A stretch of 64,000 nucleotides of DNA from Mycoplasmopsis californica (GCF_000695835.1 NZ_CP007521.1:310001-374000), one strand, 5' to 3'. Positions 37,123 through 47,684 are shown, numbered from the stretch's first letter. Numbers and translations are program-made. Notes: a model not told the origin generated them from the letters alone.

Positions 37123-37920
37123 ATGATTAAAGTGAAAGATTTAGTTTTTAAATATCCAGATGCGGACAAAAATGCAATCGATGGGATTAGTTTTGAAATA
37201 CCTGACGGTAAATATGTGGCTATTTTGGGTCATAACGGTTCTGGTAAATCAACTTTTTCAAAACTTTTAGTAGCTCTTTATAGACCTAAAAGTGGTTCAA
37301 TTGAAATTAACGGAACAGAAATATCATCACGCACAATGAGAAATATTAGGGCACAAATTGGAATTATTTTTCAAAACCCAGATAATCAGTTTGTAGGAGC
37401 TAGCGTTGAAGATGATATCGCTTTTGGTCTTGAGAATAAATGTGTTCCACGCCAGGAAATGAAACCTATTATTGATAAGTTAGTATCTAATGTCGGAATG
37501 AAACATCACTTAACACGTGAACCCCATTTATTATCAGGTGGCCAAAAGCAACGTGTTGCGATTGCTTCTGTATTAGCTCGCGATCCTCAAATAATTATTT
37601 TTGATGAAGTAACCTCTATGTTAGATCCAGTTGGTAAAAGACAAGTATTAAAGTTGATTCGTGATATTCAGGTAAAGAGAGAAAAAACTTTAATTTCGAT
37701 TACTCACGATATGGACGAGGCTATTTTAGCTGACTATTGCCTAGTGTTTTCGCAAGGAAAAATTATTGCACAAGGGTCACCTAAGGATATATTAAGAAAT
37801 AAAGAAGTTATTAAAATCGCCAAAATAGATTCGCCATTTATTTATAAATTAAGTGAAAAAATTGCAGGTGTTGAACCTACTTATGAACTAAATGAATTGA
37901 TGGAGCAAATATGCAAATAA
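37123..37920 (+). CDS. ecfA1: ECF transporter ATPase EcfA1
   Basis: 265 aa. One of two ATPases of the energy-coupling factor module that drives uptake of vitamins and other micronutrients through interchangeable S components. Motifs: Walker A GHNGSGKST, Q-loop IIFQNPDNQFVGASVEDD (the FQNPDNQ motif is typical of EcfA), signature LSGGQKQR, Walker B IIIFDEVTSMLD, H-loop SITHDMDEA. Its end overlaps the ecfA2 start by 10 bases. The ATG lacks an SD and sits just after a -10 box, so the mRNA is probably leaderless. The order ecfA1-ecfA2-ecfT is the usual Firmicutes/Mollicutes operon, here separated from the ribosomal genes it often follows. Confidence 0.95.
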   Translation: MIKVKDLVFKYPDADKNAIDGISFEIPDGKYVAILGHNGSGKSTFSKLLVALYRPKSGSIEINGTEISSRTMRNIRAQIGIIFQNPDNQFVGASVEDDIAFGLENKCVPRQEMKPIIDKLVSNVGMKHHLTREPHLLSGGQKQRVAIASVLARDPQIIIFDEVTSMLDPVGKRQVLKLIRDIQVKREKTLISITHDMDEAILADYCLVFSQGKIIAQGSPKDILRNKEVIKIAKIDSPFIYKLSEKIAGVEPTYELNELMEQICK

Positions 37921-38888
37921 AAATAAATAATCTTTCACACACTTATGCTCCTGGAACTCGTATGGAGTATACGGCAGTTAAATTCGCTAACTTAAACATC
38001 AAACAAGGTGAATTTGTTGGGATAATTGGGCAAACAGGTTGCGGTAAGTCAACTTTAATCGAACACTTAAATGCCTTATTACTGCCAAGTACTGGCTCAA
38101 TAACTTGAGATTTTGAAAACAAATCTTTTGATCGAAAATCAAAAACTTGATATAAATATCAGGACCGAATTCAACTTCGAGCATCTTGATACACACAGCG
38201 TAACCACTCAGATGGCACAAAAACAGTTAAATTACACACAAAAAGATTGAAAAAAGTGCGGAGATCAAAGGATATACGTTCTCGTGTTGCGATTGCATTT
38301 CAATTTGCTGAGTATCAATTGTTTGAAGAAACAATTGAAAAAGACATTATGTTTGGACCGATGTCATTTGGTGTGGATAAAAAAGAAGCGAAACAACGAG
38401 CTAAGAAATATTTAAACCTTTGCGGACTTGATGATTCGTTTTTGCATAAGTCGCCATTCGGATTATCGGGAGGTCAAAAACGTAGAGTAGCCTTAGCTGG
38501 AATTTTAGCGATTGAACCTGATGTTATAGTTGCTGACGAACCTACCGCTGGTTTAGATCCAGTTGGCGTGCAAGAAATTCTGTCAATTTTTACAAAATTA
38601 CACAAAATGGGAAAAACAGTTGTTATTGTTACTCATGATTTAGATAACATTTTACAAGTTAGCGAACGTGTTGTAATGATGCATGGCGGCACTATTGTTA
38701 AAGATGGGCCGACATACGATGTTTTAAAAGATACAAAATTTTTAAAACAGCATAATTTAGAAGCACCTAGATTACTTGAATTTGTAAGCGAACTTGAAAA
38801 TAAAGGCATTAAAGTTCCACCAACTAAATCCCTTGATGAATTGGCTGCATTTTTGAGTGAATATATCGCTAAAAAGGGGGTTAAATAA
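37911..38888 (+). CDS. ecfA2: ECF transporter ATPase EcfA2
   Basis: 325 aa. Second ATPase of the ECF module. Walker A GQTGCGKST, Q-loop AFQFAEYQLFEETIEKD, signature LSGGQKRR, Walker B VIVADEPTAGLD, H-loop VTHDLDNI. Between Walker A and the Q-loop there is a hydrophilic insertion of about 40-50 residues (around DFENKSFDRKSK to KLHTKRLKKVRR), so the protein is longer than the roughly 280 aa of Firmicute EcfA2; such an insertion also occurs in other mycoplasma homologues, from memory. Three UGA Trp lie in this insert. The TAA overlaps the ATG of ecfT by one base. Confidence 0.94.
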
Positions 38889-39757
38889 TGAATTCTACTC
38901 CGGTTGGAAGTTACATTTATGATGATACATTTGTGCATAGGCTTGATCCACGAGTAAAATTAGTTGCTAATATTGTTTATATTGTAATGACTTTTTTATC
39001 TCTTCATTTTGCAACACTAGCAATATTATTTATACCTTTACTGATTTTACACCTGCTGGGGACTAAAAACATTAAAAGCGTTTTTAAACTTTTAAAAATG
39101 CCACTGCTTGTAGGATTTTTTGTATTTTTCGTCAATATTTACACGATGAAAAATACTCCGGAAACTGATTATAAGCCATTTCTTTATATTTTTGGTTCTT
39201 CAACGTACGCTTTAAGTTATGGTGTTATTGCTCGCACACTATCGCTAGTATTTAGAATTTACATAATGATTATGTCAACGAATTTATTCGTGACAACAAC
39301 AAAACCGATTTTATTGACAAAAGCAATTGAAGATTTAATGTTGCCTTTGAAACTATTATTCATTCCTACACACATTATTGCAATGATTATTTCTGTAGCT
39401 TTACGCTTTATCCCGACTTTATTAATCGAAGCTAAAAGAATAATTAAAGCCCAGGCATCGCGTGGTGTTGATTTTGTTAATGGCAAGATTAAAGACAAAG
39501 CAAAAGCTTTTACAACGCTAATAATTCCCTTATTTTCAACATCTTTTGCCAAAGCTGAGGACTTATCAAACGCAATGGAGACAAGGGGTTATGATCCATA
39601 TTCTAAACGTACTCGTTATCGTTTATTAATTCCTACTTGAAGAGATTTAATTGTTAGCATTGTGCTAATCGGGCTATTAGTTTTAACTGTATTAATAAAA
39701 AAAGATATGTTAGAATTAACTTATTTATATAATTTAACAAGTTTTGCCAAATACTAA
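38888..39757 (+). CDS. ecfT: ECF transporter transmembrane subunit EcfT
   Basis: 289 aa. Transmembrane scaffold joining the two ATPases to S components. Starts MNSTPVGSYIYDDTFVHRLDPRVKL, the conserved amphipathic beginning of EcfT, then four or five membrane helices. The two family coupling motifs are present in C-terminal helices: QASRGVD and METRGYDP (Ala-Arg-Gly type). A UGA Trp (PTWRDL) precedes the last membrane helix. A terminator follows. The S component is not encoded here; a candidate lies about 9 kb downstream behind upp. Confidence 0.94.
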
Positions 39758-39782
39758 GCTCACATAATTGAGCTTTTTATTT
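39756..39782 (+). terminator. Rho-independent terminator of ecf operon
   Basis: Stem AAGCTCA / TGAGCTT with a six-base loop followed by TTTATTT, overlapping the ecfT stop. Confidence 0.75.
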
Positions 39783-39869
39783 AAGTGTGGTTATATCGTA
39801 AAATTTAAGCCATTTGTTGAGCAAAAATACACAACATAATATAATAAAAATATGTATTTTGGAGGGTGA

Positions 39870-41858
39870 ATGAAGCAAAAAATTAGTGAATTGACTAACT
39901 TAATAAATCAGTGAAATTATGAGTATTTCATACTTAATGAACCAACAGTGAGTGACTTAGAATATGATAAAGCACTGCTTGAATTAGAAAGACTAGAAAA
40001 AGAGTTTCCTCAGTTTATCCACCCAAATTCACCAACCAAAAAGGTTGGAGCAAACTATAATGCTTATCTTTCAAAATTCACCAAAGTTAAACACATGCAA
40101 CCAATGCTTTCGCTTGGCAAAGCTTATAGTTATGATGATGTTGAAAAATTTATCTCCAACATTGAGCAAGTTGTACCGACTGAAGAAATTCAATTTAGTT
40201 TAGAACCTAAAATCGATGGACTTTCAATCGCCTTGCACTATCAAAATGGTTATTTAGCAAAAGCGCTTACTCGTGGAGATGGAGTTGAAGGAGAAGATGT
40301 TACTGACAATGTTTTTCAAATTAAAGACATACCTCATATAATCGATTACAGCAACGATATAGAAGTGCGTGGCGAAGTGTTTATGAGTAAAAACCAATTC
40401 AACACGTTAAAAACACAAATGTCACAGGAAGGTAAAAAAATCCCTTCTAATCCACGCAACGCGGCTAGCGGCACACTACGTCAAAAAGATTCGGAAGTTG
40501 TAAAACAACGTAGCTTAAGCTGTTATATTTATGAAATAGTGGAGCCACTTAAACATGATTTAAATACTCAAAAAGAAGTTCTTGCTTTTTTGAAAAAAAT
40601 AAATATCCCAATAAACCCATATATGCAAATTGTCGATTCAGAGGAATTGCCTGATAAAATTGAGGATTTTGCTGAAATAAAGAATAAATTTAATTATGAT
40701 GTTGATGGATTAGTAATTAAGTTAAATAACTTAAAATATTGAGAAAGATTGGGTAAAACTGCTAAATTCCCAAAACATTCAGTCGCTTTTAAATATGATG
40801 TTGAGCAAGCAAGTAGTATTATAAAAAATATTGCAGTTTCTGTTGGGCGCACTGGGAAAGTCACTTACATTGCCGATATTGATCCGGTTGAATTAAACCA
40901 AACGCTAGTAACCAGAGCAACCTTACACAACTACAATTTTATTGAGGAACTTAAAATCAATGTAGGAGATGAGATAGCAATCATTAAAGCCGGTGAAATA
41001 ATTCCTAAAATTATTGCTTTAACACACAAAAACACTGAAAATACATTCAAAAAAGTATTATCTTGTCCCTCGTGTTTAAGCCAATTAGTTGAATATGAAG
41101 GAATAGTGGACCAGTTTTGCACAAACCAAAATTGTGAAGAAAAACAAGTAAATAAAATTTATCATTTTGCGTCACGTAAAGCAATGAATATTGTTGGTAT
41201 GGGTCTTGAACTTGTTCGGAGCTTATATCGTGCAAAAATTATTGAGAAAATTGAAGATTTATACAGCTTAGAAACAAAAATTCAAGAGTTAAGCAACATT
41301 AAGTTAAAAGGAAATGTTAATTTTGGCTTGCTAAGAGCTCAGAAATTATTAATAAACATTAAGAAAAGTAAAAATGTATCTTTTGCGAAAGTTCTTTTTG
41401 CATTAGGACTAAATCATTTAGGATCCCGTGCTGCAATTTTAATTGCACAAAAATACTCTTCATTCGCTGATTTGATTAATGATCGTGAGTTGGATTTATT
41501 GAAAAATATTGATAATATAGGACCAAAAACAGTTAACAGTATATTAGACTATATGAGTGATGAAAATAATGTTCAATTAATGAAGTTTTTAGACATTAAT
41601 TTAAATTATATAAATGCAAATGCAACAAAATCAAATATTTTTGCTGGTAAAACGTTTGTAATTACTGGGACACTATCTTATGCACGTGAGCATTTTGTTG
41701 CCATCATTGAAGCGAACGGGGGCAATGTTAGTTCAAGCGTTTCTAAAAAAACAAGCTATTTATTAGCGGGCGAACACGCCGGTAGCAAATTAGATAAGGC
41801 TAAAAGTTTAAATATTCAAATTTTGAATGAAAATGAATTTAATAATTTATTAAAATAA
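39870..41858 (+). CDS. ligA: NAD-dependent DNA ligase LigA
   Basis: 662 aa, full length for the family. Seals nicks in DNA during replication and repair with NAD as adenylate donor. Order of domains: NAD-binding Ia (NYEYFILNEPTVSDLEYD), adenylation domain with catalytic Lys in LEPKIDGLSIAL near residue 114, ...LTRGDGVEGEDVTDN and NPRNAASGTLRQ, the OB fold with VGRTGKVTYIADIDPVEL, zinc finger C-PSC...C-TNQNC, helix-hairpin-helix repeats (ALGLNHLGSRAA, IDNIGPKTVNSI) and a C-terminal BRCT (FAGKTFVITGTL...EANGGNVSSSV). Strong SD GGAGGG overlaps an upstream TGA. The true start lies 26 codons before the first standard-code ATG because of UGA Trp in QWNYEY. Confidence 0.97.
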
Positions 41859-41874
41859 GTTCATAAGGAGTAAT

Positions 41875-42624
41875 ATGAATAAAATTGTTATTGCTAATTG
41901 AAAAATGAATAAAACATTTGATGAAAGTGCGCAGTGATTGACTGAATTTAACAAAAAATTCACAAAAAAAATAAAAAATGATCGCGAGTACCGCGACGCC
42001 GTATATTCAAACCAATTTGGAATTGCTATGCCCCCAATTAATTTAGCGTCTCACGTAGCTTTTAATAATGAAAAAAGACTTCTTTTAGTTGCCCAAGATG
42101 TTTCGGCATTTCACGCTGGCCCATATACAGGAGATGTTTCAGCAGAAATGTTAAGTGAATTTGATATTAAATATGTAATTGTTGGACATTCTGAGCGCCG
42201 TAAGTATCACTATGAGACTTGTGCAGATGTCAATGCTAAAGCTCGAATTGCACTTGAATATGGCATAACACCACTTATTTGTTTTGGAGAAACACTAGAA
42301 GAATATCAACAAGGACGCTCGAAAGAGGTTGTTCATAAGAAAATTATGGATTCTTCAAAAGGTCTAGATTTTCATAGAGTGATAATTAGTTACGAACCAA
42401 TCTGGGCGATGGGTACAGGACATAGTGCTTCACCTGAGTTTTTGAAGGAAATGGCTGAATACATTCGCTCAATAACCACTCCTGATACAAGAATTATTTA
42501 TGGCGGTTCGGTAAATGCTAAAAATATTAAAGAATTAGCAAAAATTGAAGAAATAAACGGTTTTTTGATTGGTAATGCTACTCTGGATTTAGATACATTT
42601 TTAGAAGTTATTGCAGTTGAATAG
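41875..42624 (+). CDS. tpiA: Triosephosphate isomerase
   Basis: 249 aa. Interconverts dihydroxyacetone phosphate and glyceraldehyde 3-phosphate in glycolysis, the main ATP source of a fermenting mycoplasma. Catalytic residues: Asn-Lys in IANWKMNK, His in VGHSERRK, Glu in SYEPIWAMGTG; phosphate loop IIYGGSVNAKN. The first 20 codons contain two UGA Trp (ANWKM, AQWLT). SD aaggag, 16 bases after ligA. Followed by its own terminator and then pgk, so two glycolytic genes sit side by side but are probably separate units. Confidence 0.97.
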
Positions 42625-42645
42625 TGTGCTATTCAACTTTTTAAT
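42616..42645 (+). terminator. Rho-independent terminator of ligA-tpiA
   Basis: Perfect 9-bp stem GTTGAATAG / CTATTCAAC with a TGTG loop then TTTTTAATATTTT; the left arm is the end of tpiA itself. Confidence 0.8.
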
Positions 42646-42646
42646 A

Positions 42647-42674
42647 TTTTCTGTGTAAATGATTACACAGAAAA
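42647..42674. promoter_or_regulatory. Perfect 12-bp dyad upstream of pgk
   Basis: TTTTCTGTGTAA / TTACACAGAAAA separated by ATGA, 72 bases before the pgk ATG and upstream of a TATAAT box (about 42709). No T run follows in the plus direction, so it is either a second, weak terminator part or an operator; undecided. Confidence 0.4.
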
Positions 42675-42746
42675 GTTTGCATTAAAATTTCAACATCTTT
42701 GAATTTAATATAATAAAAATACAAGATATATAAGTAAGGATTAATT

Positions 42747-43931
42747 ATGAAAAAAACAATTAAAGATATCAATTTAAACGATAAAAAAGTCGTTATTAGA
42801 GTTGACTTTAATGTACCGATTAAAGATGGTATTATTCAATCAAATGAAAGAATTATAGCGGCCTTGCCAACTATTAAATACGCAATTGAAAATAACGCAA
42901 AAATAATCTTATTATCACACCTAGGAAGAATAAAAACTGAGGAAGATAAAGCAAAAAAATCACTAAAACCTGTAGCGATTGAGCTTGCAAGGTTATTAGG
43001 GCACAAAGTTTATTTTGCGCCACAAACTAGCGACCAAACACTAGTTGAAGCTGTCGATAATTTAAAAAATGGAGAAGTGTTACTTGTTGAAAATACTCGC
43101 TACGAAGACTTAAACGAAAAAGCGGAAAGCAAAAATGCTAGTTGACTAGGAGAAAAATGAGTCTCACTAGCAGATATATTTATTAATGATGCTTTTGCAA
43201 CAGCACACCGTTCGCACGCATCGAATGTTGGAATTAGTTCACGTGTAAACGAAAGTGCCGTTGGGTTATTAGTTGAGAAAGAGCTAAATGCTTTTGACAC
43301 TGCTTTTGCTGGCGATATTCATCCGTTTGTTGCAATTGTTGGTGGAGCAAAAGTTAAAGATAAAATTTCATACCTAACAAAATTAAGCCAAAAAGCAGAC
43401 AAAATACTAATTGGTGGTGCGATGGCTTATACATTTTTAAAAGCCAAAGGATTTGAAATTGCTAAATCGCTTGTGGAAGACGAACATATTGAATTTGCCA
43501 AAGAGTTAATGGCGACATCAAAAGCAGAATTTATCATCCCGCTTGATAACGCTATGGTTGAAAATTTCGATGCCACTCAACCTTCATACTCAAAAGATCA
43601 AAATGTTGAAAAAGGAAAAATGGGTATCGATATTGGGCCAAAAACAATTGATCTATACAAAAAACATTTAGCGACTGCTAAACTCGTATATTGAAATGGT
43701 CCTTTAGGAGTGTTTGAGTTGCCATTTGGTGAAGCTGGGACTAGGGAAATCGGTCTTGCAATGGTAAGTTCAGGAGCCTACACCATTATTGGTGGCGGAG
43801 ACACAATTGCGGCGAGCGAAAAATTCAACTTCAAAGACAAAATTAATCACGTTTCAACCGGTGGAGGAGCTAGTCAAGAATATTTACTTGAACGTTCATT
43901 ACCAGCTATTGAGGCAATTCAAGACAAATAA
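42747..43931 (+). CDS. pgk: Phosphoglycerate kinase
   Basis: 394 aa. Transfers the phosphate of 1,3-bisphosphoglycerate to ADP in glycolysis. N-domain motifs: VIRVDFNVPIKDG (RxDFNVP), LLSHLGRIK, VLLVENTRY; INDAFATAHRSHAS follows. C-domain: VAIVGGAKVKDKI, LIGGAMAYTFLKA, VYWNGPLGVFE (UGA Trp), TIIGGGDTIAA and VSTGGGASQEYL. All expected substrate residues are present. SD aagga, with an AT-rich promoter TATAAT about 40 bases upstream. Two more Trp in SWLGEKW are UGA. Confidence 0.97.
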
Positions 43932-43954
43932 TTAGCCCGAGGGCTAATTTTTAA
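43931..43954 (+). terminator. Rho-independent terminator of pgk
   Basis: Stem ATTAGCCC / GGGCTAAT with a two-base core (GA) then TTTTTAAAA, overlapping the stop codon. Confidence 0.8.
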
Positions 43955-43956
43955 AA

Positions 43957-43984
43957 TCCAGTATTTTGTGTGTAAAATACTGGA
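43957..43984 (-). terminator. Terminator of EIIB-like gene
   Basis: Perfect dyad ATCCAGTATTTT / AAAATACTGGAT around a GTGTGT loop; on the minus strand it follows the stop codon directly and is trailed by TTTTAAAAATT. Confidence 0.7.
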
Positions 43985-44344
43985 TTATTTATTGAATTTT
44001 TGAGCATATGAGTGAGCTTGTTCGCCCATTATTAAGGTTATTTTACTTGTTGAAATCATAATGCCAGAAGCTATTTTTTTAGATTTAATTTGGTTTACGT
44101 TAACAATATTTTTATCGCTTACTTCTACGATTAATTTTGAACCTTTAGCACTCAAACTGATAATATTATCAACACCACCTAATAATGAAATAAGCTCATC
44201 GCTTTTAGCATCGCTAATATTTAAATCTTTTTTACCTAAAATTATATTTTTACGTTTTTTATTTCGCAAATACCAATGCAACCAACAAAATCCAAGAGTA
44301 AAAATTGTTAATAATACCAAATTAAATTTATCTTTTTTAGTCAT
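43985..44344 (-). CDS. Membrane protein with PTS EIIB-like domain lacking the catalytic cysteine
   Basis: 119 aa. One N-terminal membrane helix (LVLLTIFTLGFCWLHWYL), a basic stretch (RNKKRKN) and a domain at residues 48-119 that matches the glucose-type PTS EIIB fold: LISLLGGVDNIISLSA corresponds to the usual GG-xxNI, and IMISTSKITLIMGEQA to the last strand and helix. In true EIIB the next residues are C-I-T-R-L-R with a phosphorylated Cys; here they are KGSKLI with Lys67 at the Cys position. Phosphotransfer is therefore not expected; a structural or sensing role is possible. Similar stand-alone proteins are annotated in other mycoplasmas as PTS IIB. No SD is present, and a TATAAT lies 6 bases before ATG, so the mRNA is probably leaderless. 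Confidence 0.72.
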   Translation of the reverse strand: MTKKDKFNLVLLTIFTLGFCWLHWYLRNKKRKNIILGKKDLNISDAKSDELISLLGGVDNIISLSAKGSKLIVEVSDKNIVNVNQIKSKKIASGIMISTSKITLIMGEQAHSYAQKFNK

Positions 44345-44350
44345 GTTTGT

Positions 44351-44356
44351 ATTATA
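44351..44356 (-). promoter_or_regulatory. -10 box of EIIB-like gene, predicted leaderless
   Basis: TATAAT on the minus strand ending 6 bases before the ATG; no SD can fit. Transcription would begin at the start codon. Confidence 0.5.
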
Positions 44357-44376
44357 TCAATATTGTCTTTTTGTAT

Positions 44377-44382
44377 TATAAT
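44377..44382 (+). promoter_or_regulatory. -10 box of trpS
   Basis: TATAAT in the context TTTTGTATTATAATTT, 30 bases before the trpS ATG, with a proper SD (aggag) between. Divergent from the neighbouring -10 at 44351-44356. Confidence 0.55.
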
Positions 44383-44411
44383 TTAAAATTATAAATTAAT
44401 AGGAGTGTTAA

Positions 44412-45407
44412 ATGCTAAAACCAAGATTGATTAGCGGAATTAAACCGACTGGCGAGCTAACATTAGGTAATTACATCGGCGCTTTGAAACATTTTGTCAA
44501 AATGCAAGATCAATACGATGCTTACTTTTTTGTAGCGGATTTACACGGATTGACTACTGGTTTTGTTGATGCGGTCGCAAATTTAAAAGCGCGTCGCGAA
44601 ACTGTGGCGATGTATTTAGCTTGCGGTTTAGACCCGAAAAAAGCAAATATATTTTATCAATCGGAACTGTATGAACATACATATGCTCAATGATTGATGA
44701 CTAGCGAAGTTTCGTTAGGCGAGCTTCAACGTATGACACAGTTTAAGGACAAAGCAAAAAATATTGAAAAACAAGAAAACGGAACTGAAAAAATACCAGT
44801 AGGTCTTTTAATGTATCCAATATTAATGGCTGCTGATATTTTAATTTATAACGCTGATGTTGTGCCAATCGGCGAGGACCAAACACAGCATCTGGAATTG
44901 ACGCGCACAATTGCTCAACGTCTTAATAAACGATACAAAACAAAATTTAAGTTGCCTTTAGGTGTTATTCCGCCGGTTGGCGCCAGAATCAAATCGCTAA
45001 GTGACCCAAAAGTGAAAATGTCAAAAAGTGATAAAAGCTCAAAAGGGACGATTTACTTATTGGATGACCCTGAGGTTGCTTACAAAAAAATTATGAAAGC
45101 AGTTACCGATTCAGAGAATAAAGTTTACATTTCCGAAAATAAGCCTGGCGTTTTGAATTTATTAAATATTTACGCCGCTCTAAATGATATTTCGCTTGAA
45201 AAAGCTGCTGATGTTTTCAAGGAAGCTAATTATGCAGAATTTAAAAGTGCAGTTGCCGAAAGCGTTAAGCAAACATTAATTAAAATTCAATCAAATTATC
45301 AAAACGCTACTCAAAATATAGACCAAATTACCGCCCAAGGCCGCAAAAATGCTAAATTAATTTGCGCTCCAATTGTGAGTGATTTGGCTAAAAAAATGGG
45401 TTTTTAA
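44412..45407 (+). CDS. trpS: Tryptophanyl-tRNA synthetase
   Basis: 331 aa class I synthetase charging tRNA-Trp, which in this organism has to serve UGA as well as UGG codons. HIGH-type motif is PTGELTLGNY near residue 12; KMSKS is VKMSKSDKS near 203; GEDQTQHLELTR marks the ATP/tRNA region. One UGA Trp (YAQWLMTS). SD aggag 8 bases before ATG. First gene of a long plus-strand series (trpS-thrS-membrane protein); thrS begins 14 bases after its stop. Confidence 0.97.
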
Positions 45408-45421
45408 ATAAAAGGAATCAT

Positions 45422-47170
45422 ATGAAAATACAAGTTGATAAAAAATTAAATCACACCTGTTCGCACTTACTAGGCGCCGCTGTAGAACTATTATATCCTC
45501 AAGTTAAATTAGGATTTGGACCAGCCACTCAAGAAGGGTTTTACTATGATTTTGAATTCGCTGAAGTGATTAGTGATAGTGAAATAGCCAAAATTGAAAG
45601 ACTAATGAAAAAATTAGCTAGTCGTAATCTTATTACAGTGCAAATTAGTGAAGATGAGTATGATTTTACAGATAAACCATACAAAAAAGAGCTTTATGAC
45701 GAATTAAAAGAACGTGGTGAAACAATTACTTTTTACGCCTTGCAGGATCCCTTGAACAAGGAAATTGTTTTTAAAGATCTTTGCGCTGGCGGTCATGTTG
45801 AAAGTACAAAAAAAATTAAAAATTTTAAATTGCTATCATTAGCCGGGGCATACTGACGAGGCAATTCAGATAACATTCAGCTGACACGTATTTATGGAAC
45901 TGCTTGAGAAACCAAAGAAGAATTAGATAATTATTTAGCTATATTACAAGATCGAAAAGAGCGGGACCATCGCAAAATTGGTAAAGATTTAAAAATATTT
46001 TCAATGCATCAATTGACTGGGCAAGGATTGCCGATTTGATTAGAAGACGGTATGTATATCCATAATGAAATCCGCAATTTAGTACTGAAAATGGATAGAA
46101 AATATGGTTTTACAGAGGTTTTAACTCCCCATTTCGGTAATGAAGAGCTTTACAAAATTTCCGGTCATTTAGCACACTATAAAGATGATATGTTTGCTCC
46201 AATTGTCGTTGAGAAAGAACGTTTAATTCCTCGGCCAATGACTTGCCCGCACCACAATATATGCTTTGGTTTGGAAAAACGTTCGTATCGTGATTTGCCG
46301 ATTCGTTATTCAGAGCAATCTCAGTTATATCGCTATGAAAAATCAGGAGCTTTAACCGGACTTGAACGTGTTAGAGGAATGTTATTAACCGAAGGGCATT
46401 TATATGTACGCGAAGACCAAATTTTTGATGAAATTGTTCGCATGTACAATCAAATAAGTGAAACATTAAAAATATTTAACATTCAAATTTCTTACATTTC
46501 ACTTTCGCTTCGCGATCCAAAAGACACACAAAAATATTTTAATGACGAGAACATGTGAATTAAGAGCGAAAAAATGTTGAAAGATGCTCTTGATTCAATG
46601 AATGTTCAATACCAGGAAATGCCTGGAGAAGCTGCATTTTATGGTCCAAAAATGGATGTCCAAATTCACACTGCCTTGGGTCACGAGGTTACTGTCGCAA
46701 CCATTCAATTAGATTTCTTGCAACCAATGAAATTTGATTTAAAATACACAGATTCAACCGGGAATGAGGCTCGCCCTGTTATGATTCATAGAGGTTTGAT
46801 TGGAACTTATGAACGTTTCGTAGCCATTCTTTTAGAACAAACTAAAGGTGTATTACCGTTTTGATTGGCTCCAAAGCAAATTACTATTATTCCGGTCAAT
46901 CTTAATGACAATCTTGAATACGCAAAAGAAATTTACGAAGGATTATGGTCACATAATTTTAGAGTAAAACTTGATGATCGTGATGAAAGATTGAACAAAA
47001 AAATACGCGAAGCACAAATATCAAAATCTAAATACCAGATAATTTTAGGCGAAAACGAATCTAAAACTAAAACAATTTCATACCGTAAATATGGCGAAAC
47101 TGACACGCATACAGTATCATTGGATGATTTTGTTATGATGCTAAATAAATTAAGAGCAAATTATGAGTAA
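45422..47170 (+). CDS. thrS: Threonyl-tRNA synthetase without TGS domain
   Basis: 582 aa class II synthetase. The protein begins at the N2 editing domain ([14 protein letters not shown], with the HxxxH zinc-like editing motif, and CAGGHVEST further on), so the about 60-residue N-terminal TGS domain of the bacterial family is missing. Catalytic domain: motif 1 region [13 protein letters not shown], motif 2 [25 protein letters not shown], zinc Cys in MTCPHHN, motif 3 [13 protein letters not shown]. The anticodon-binding domain is [13 protein letters not shown] to the end. Editing residues look intact. The start is supported by aaagga SD and by the lack of any upstream extension before trpS. Six or more Trp are UGA. 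Confidence 0.95.
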
Positions 47171-47567
47171 TCGCTACTGATCCTTAGTTGCTCTATTTTA
47201 TATAGCTATAATACAAGTGTTACCTTTAACAATATTGTGGTATTTTGCCACCCCCGATTTCCAAAATCAAACAATTTTCAATTTTCACTTTATTTTGTGA
47301 ATTCCGCTAGGGATAACAATTATTTCTATTTGCGGGGCTATTTTACTTGTTTACTTTAATGTTATTAGGTTAAAAGGTATGAATTTTGTGATAACTATTC
47401 CCGTCTTATATAGTTTAGTAATCGTACTTTCTTTAACGCCTCTTTCAGTTTTTTGGCGTATGTTTATTTCTTTTTCAACGGTTATTCTTGTTACTATATT
47501 AACTAGTCTTGTGATTTCGAGAGTGGGGACGTTTAAAAATAAAAAATGCAAAAAACTCAGTATATAA
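47163..47567 (+). CDS. Small four-helix membrane protein
   Basis: 134 aa, not recognised. ATG lies inside the last codons of thrS (8-base overlap), so it is translated by coupling. About four hydrophobic segments can be drawn: residues 7-27 (LVALFYIAIIQVLPLTIL), 43-67 (FILWIPLGITIISICGAILL), 75-95 (NFVITIPVLYSLVIVL) and 100-122 (VFWRMFISFSTVILVTILTS). The tail is basic (FKNKKCKKLSI). The Trp in RYWSL and ILWIP are UGA. Only the second half is open in the standard code, which hides the gene. A terminator follows. No function can be given. Confidence 0.7.
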
Positions 47568-47590
47568 GACTGAGTTTTTGTGTTTTTTTT
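47551..47590 (+). terminator. Rho-independent terminator of trpS-thrS unit
   Basis: Perfect 10-bp stem AAAAACTCAG / CTGAGTTTTT with a nine-base loop, then TTTTTTTT. It overlaps the end of the small membrane protein gene. Confidence 0.88.
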
Positions 47591-47674
47591 AATAAAAACC
47601 CTTAATTTAACTGCTGACAATAAGATAATGAATCATAACTTATATTAATAATTAAGTATTAAATTTAATTATGG

Positions 47675-47684
47675 TATTATAAAT
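47675..47684 (+). promoter_or_regulatory. Candidate promoter of upp operon
   Basis: ATGGTATTATAAAT, matching the GTATTATAA core seen before ecfA1 and trpS, 24 bases before the ATG; a strong SD (ggagga) lies between. Confidence 0.45.
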
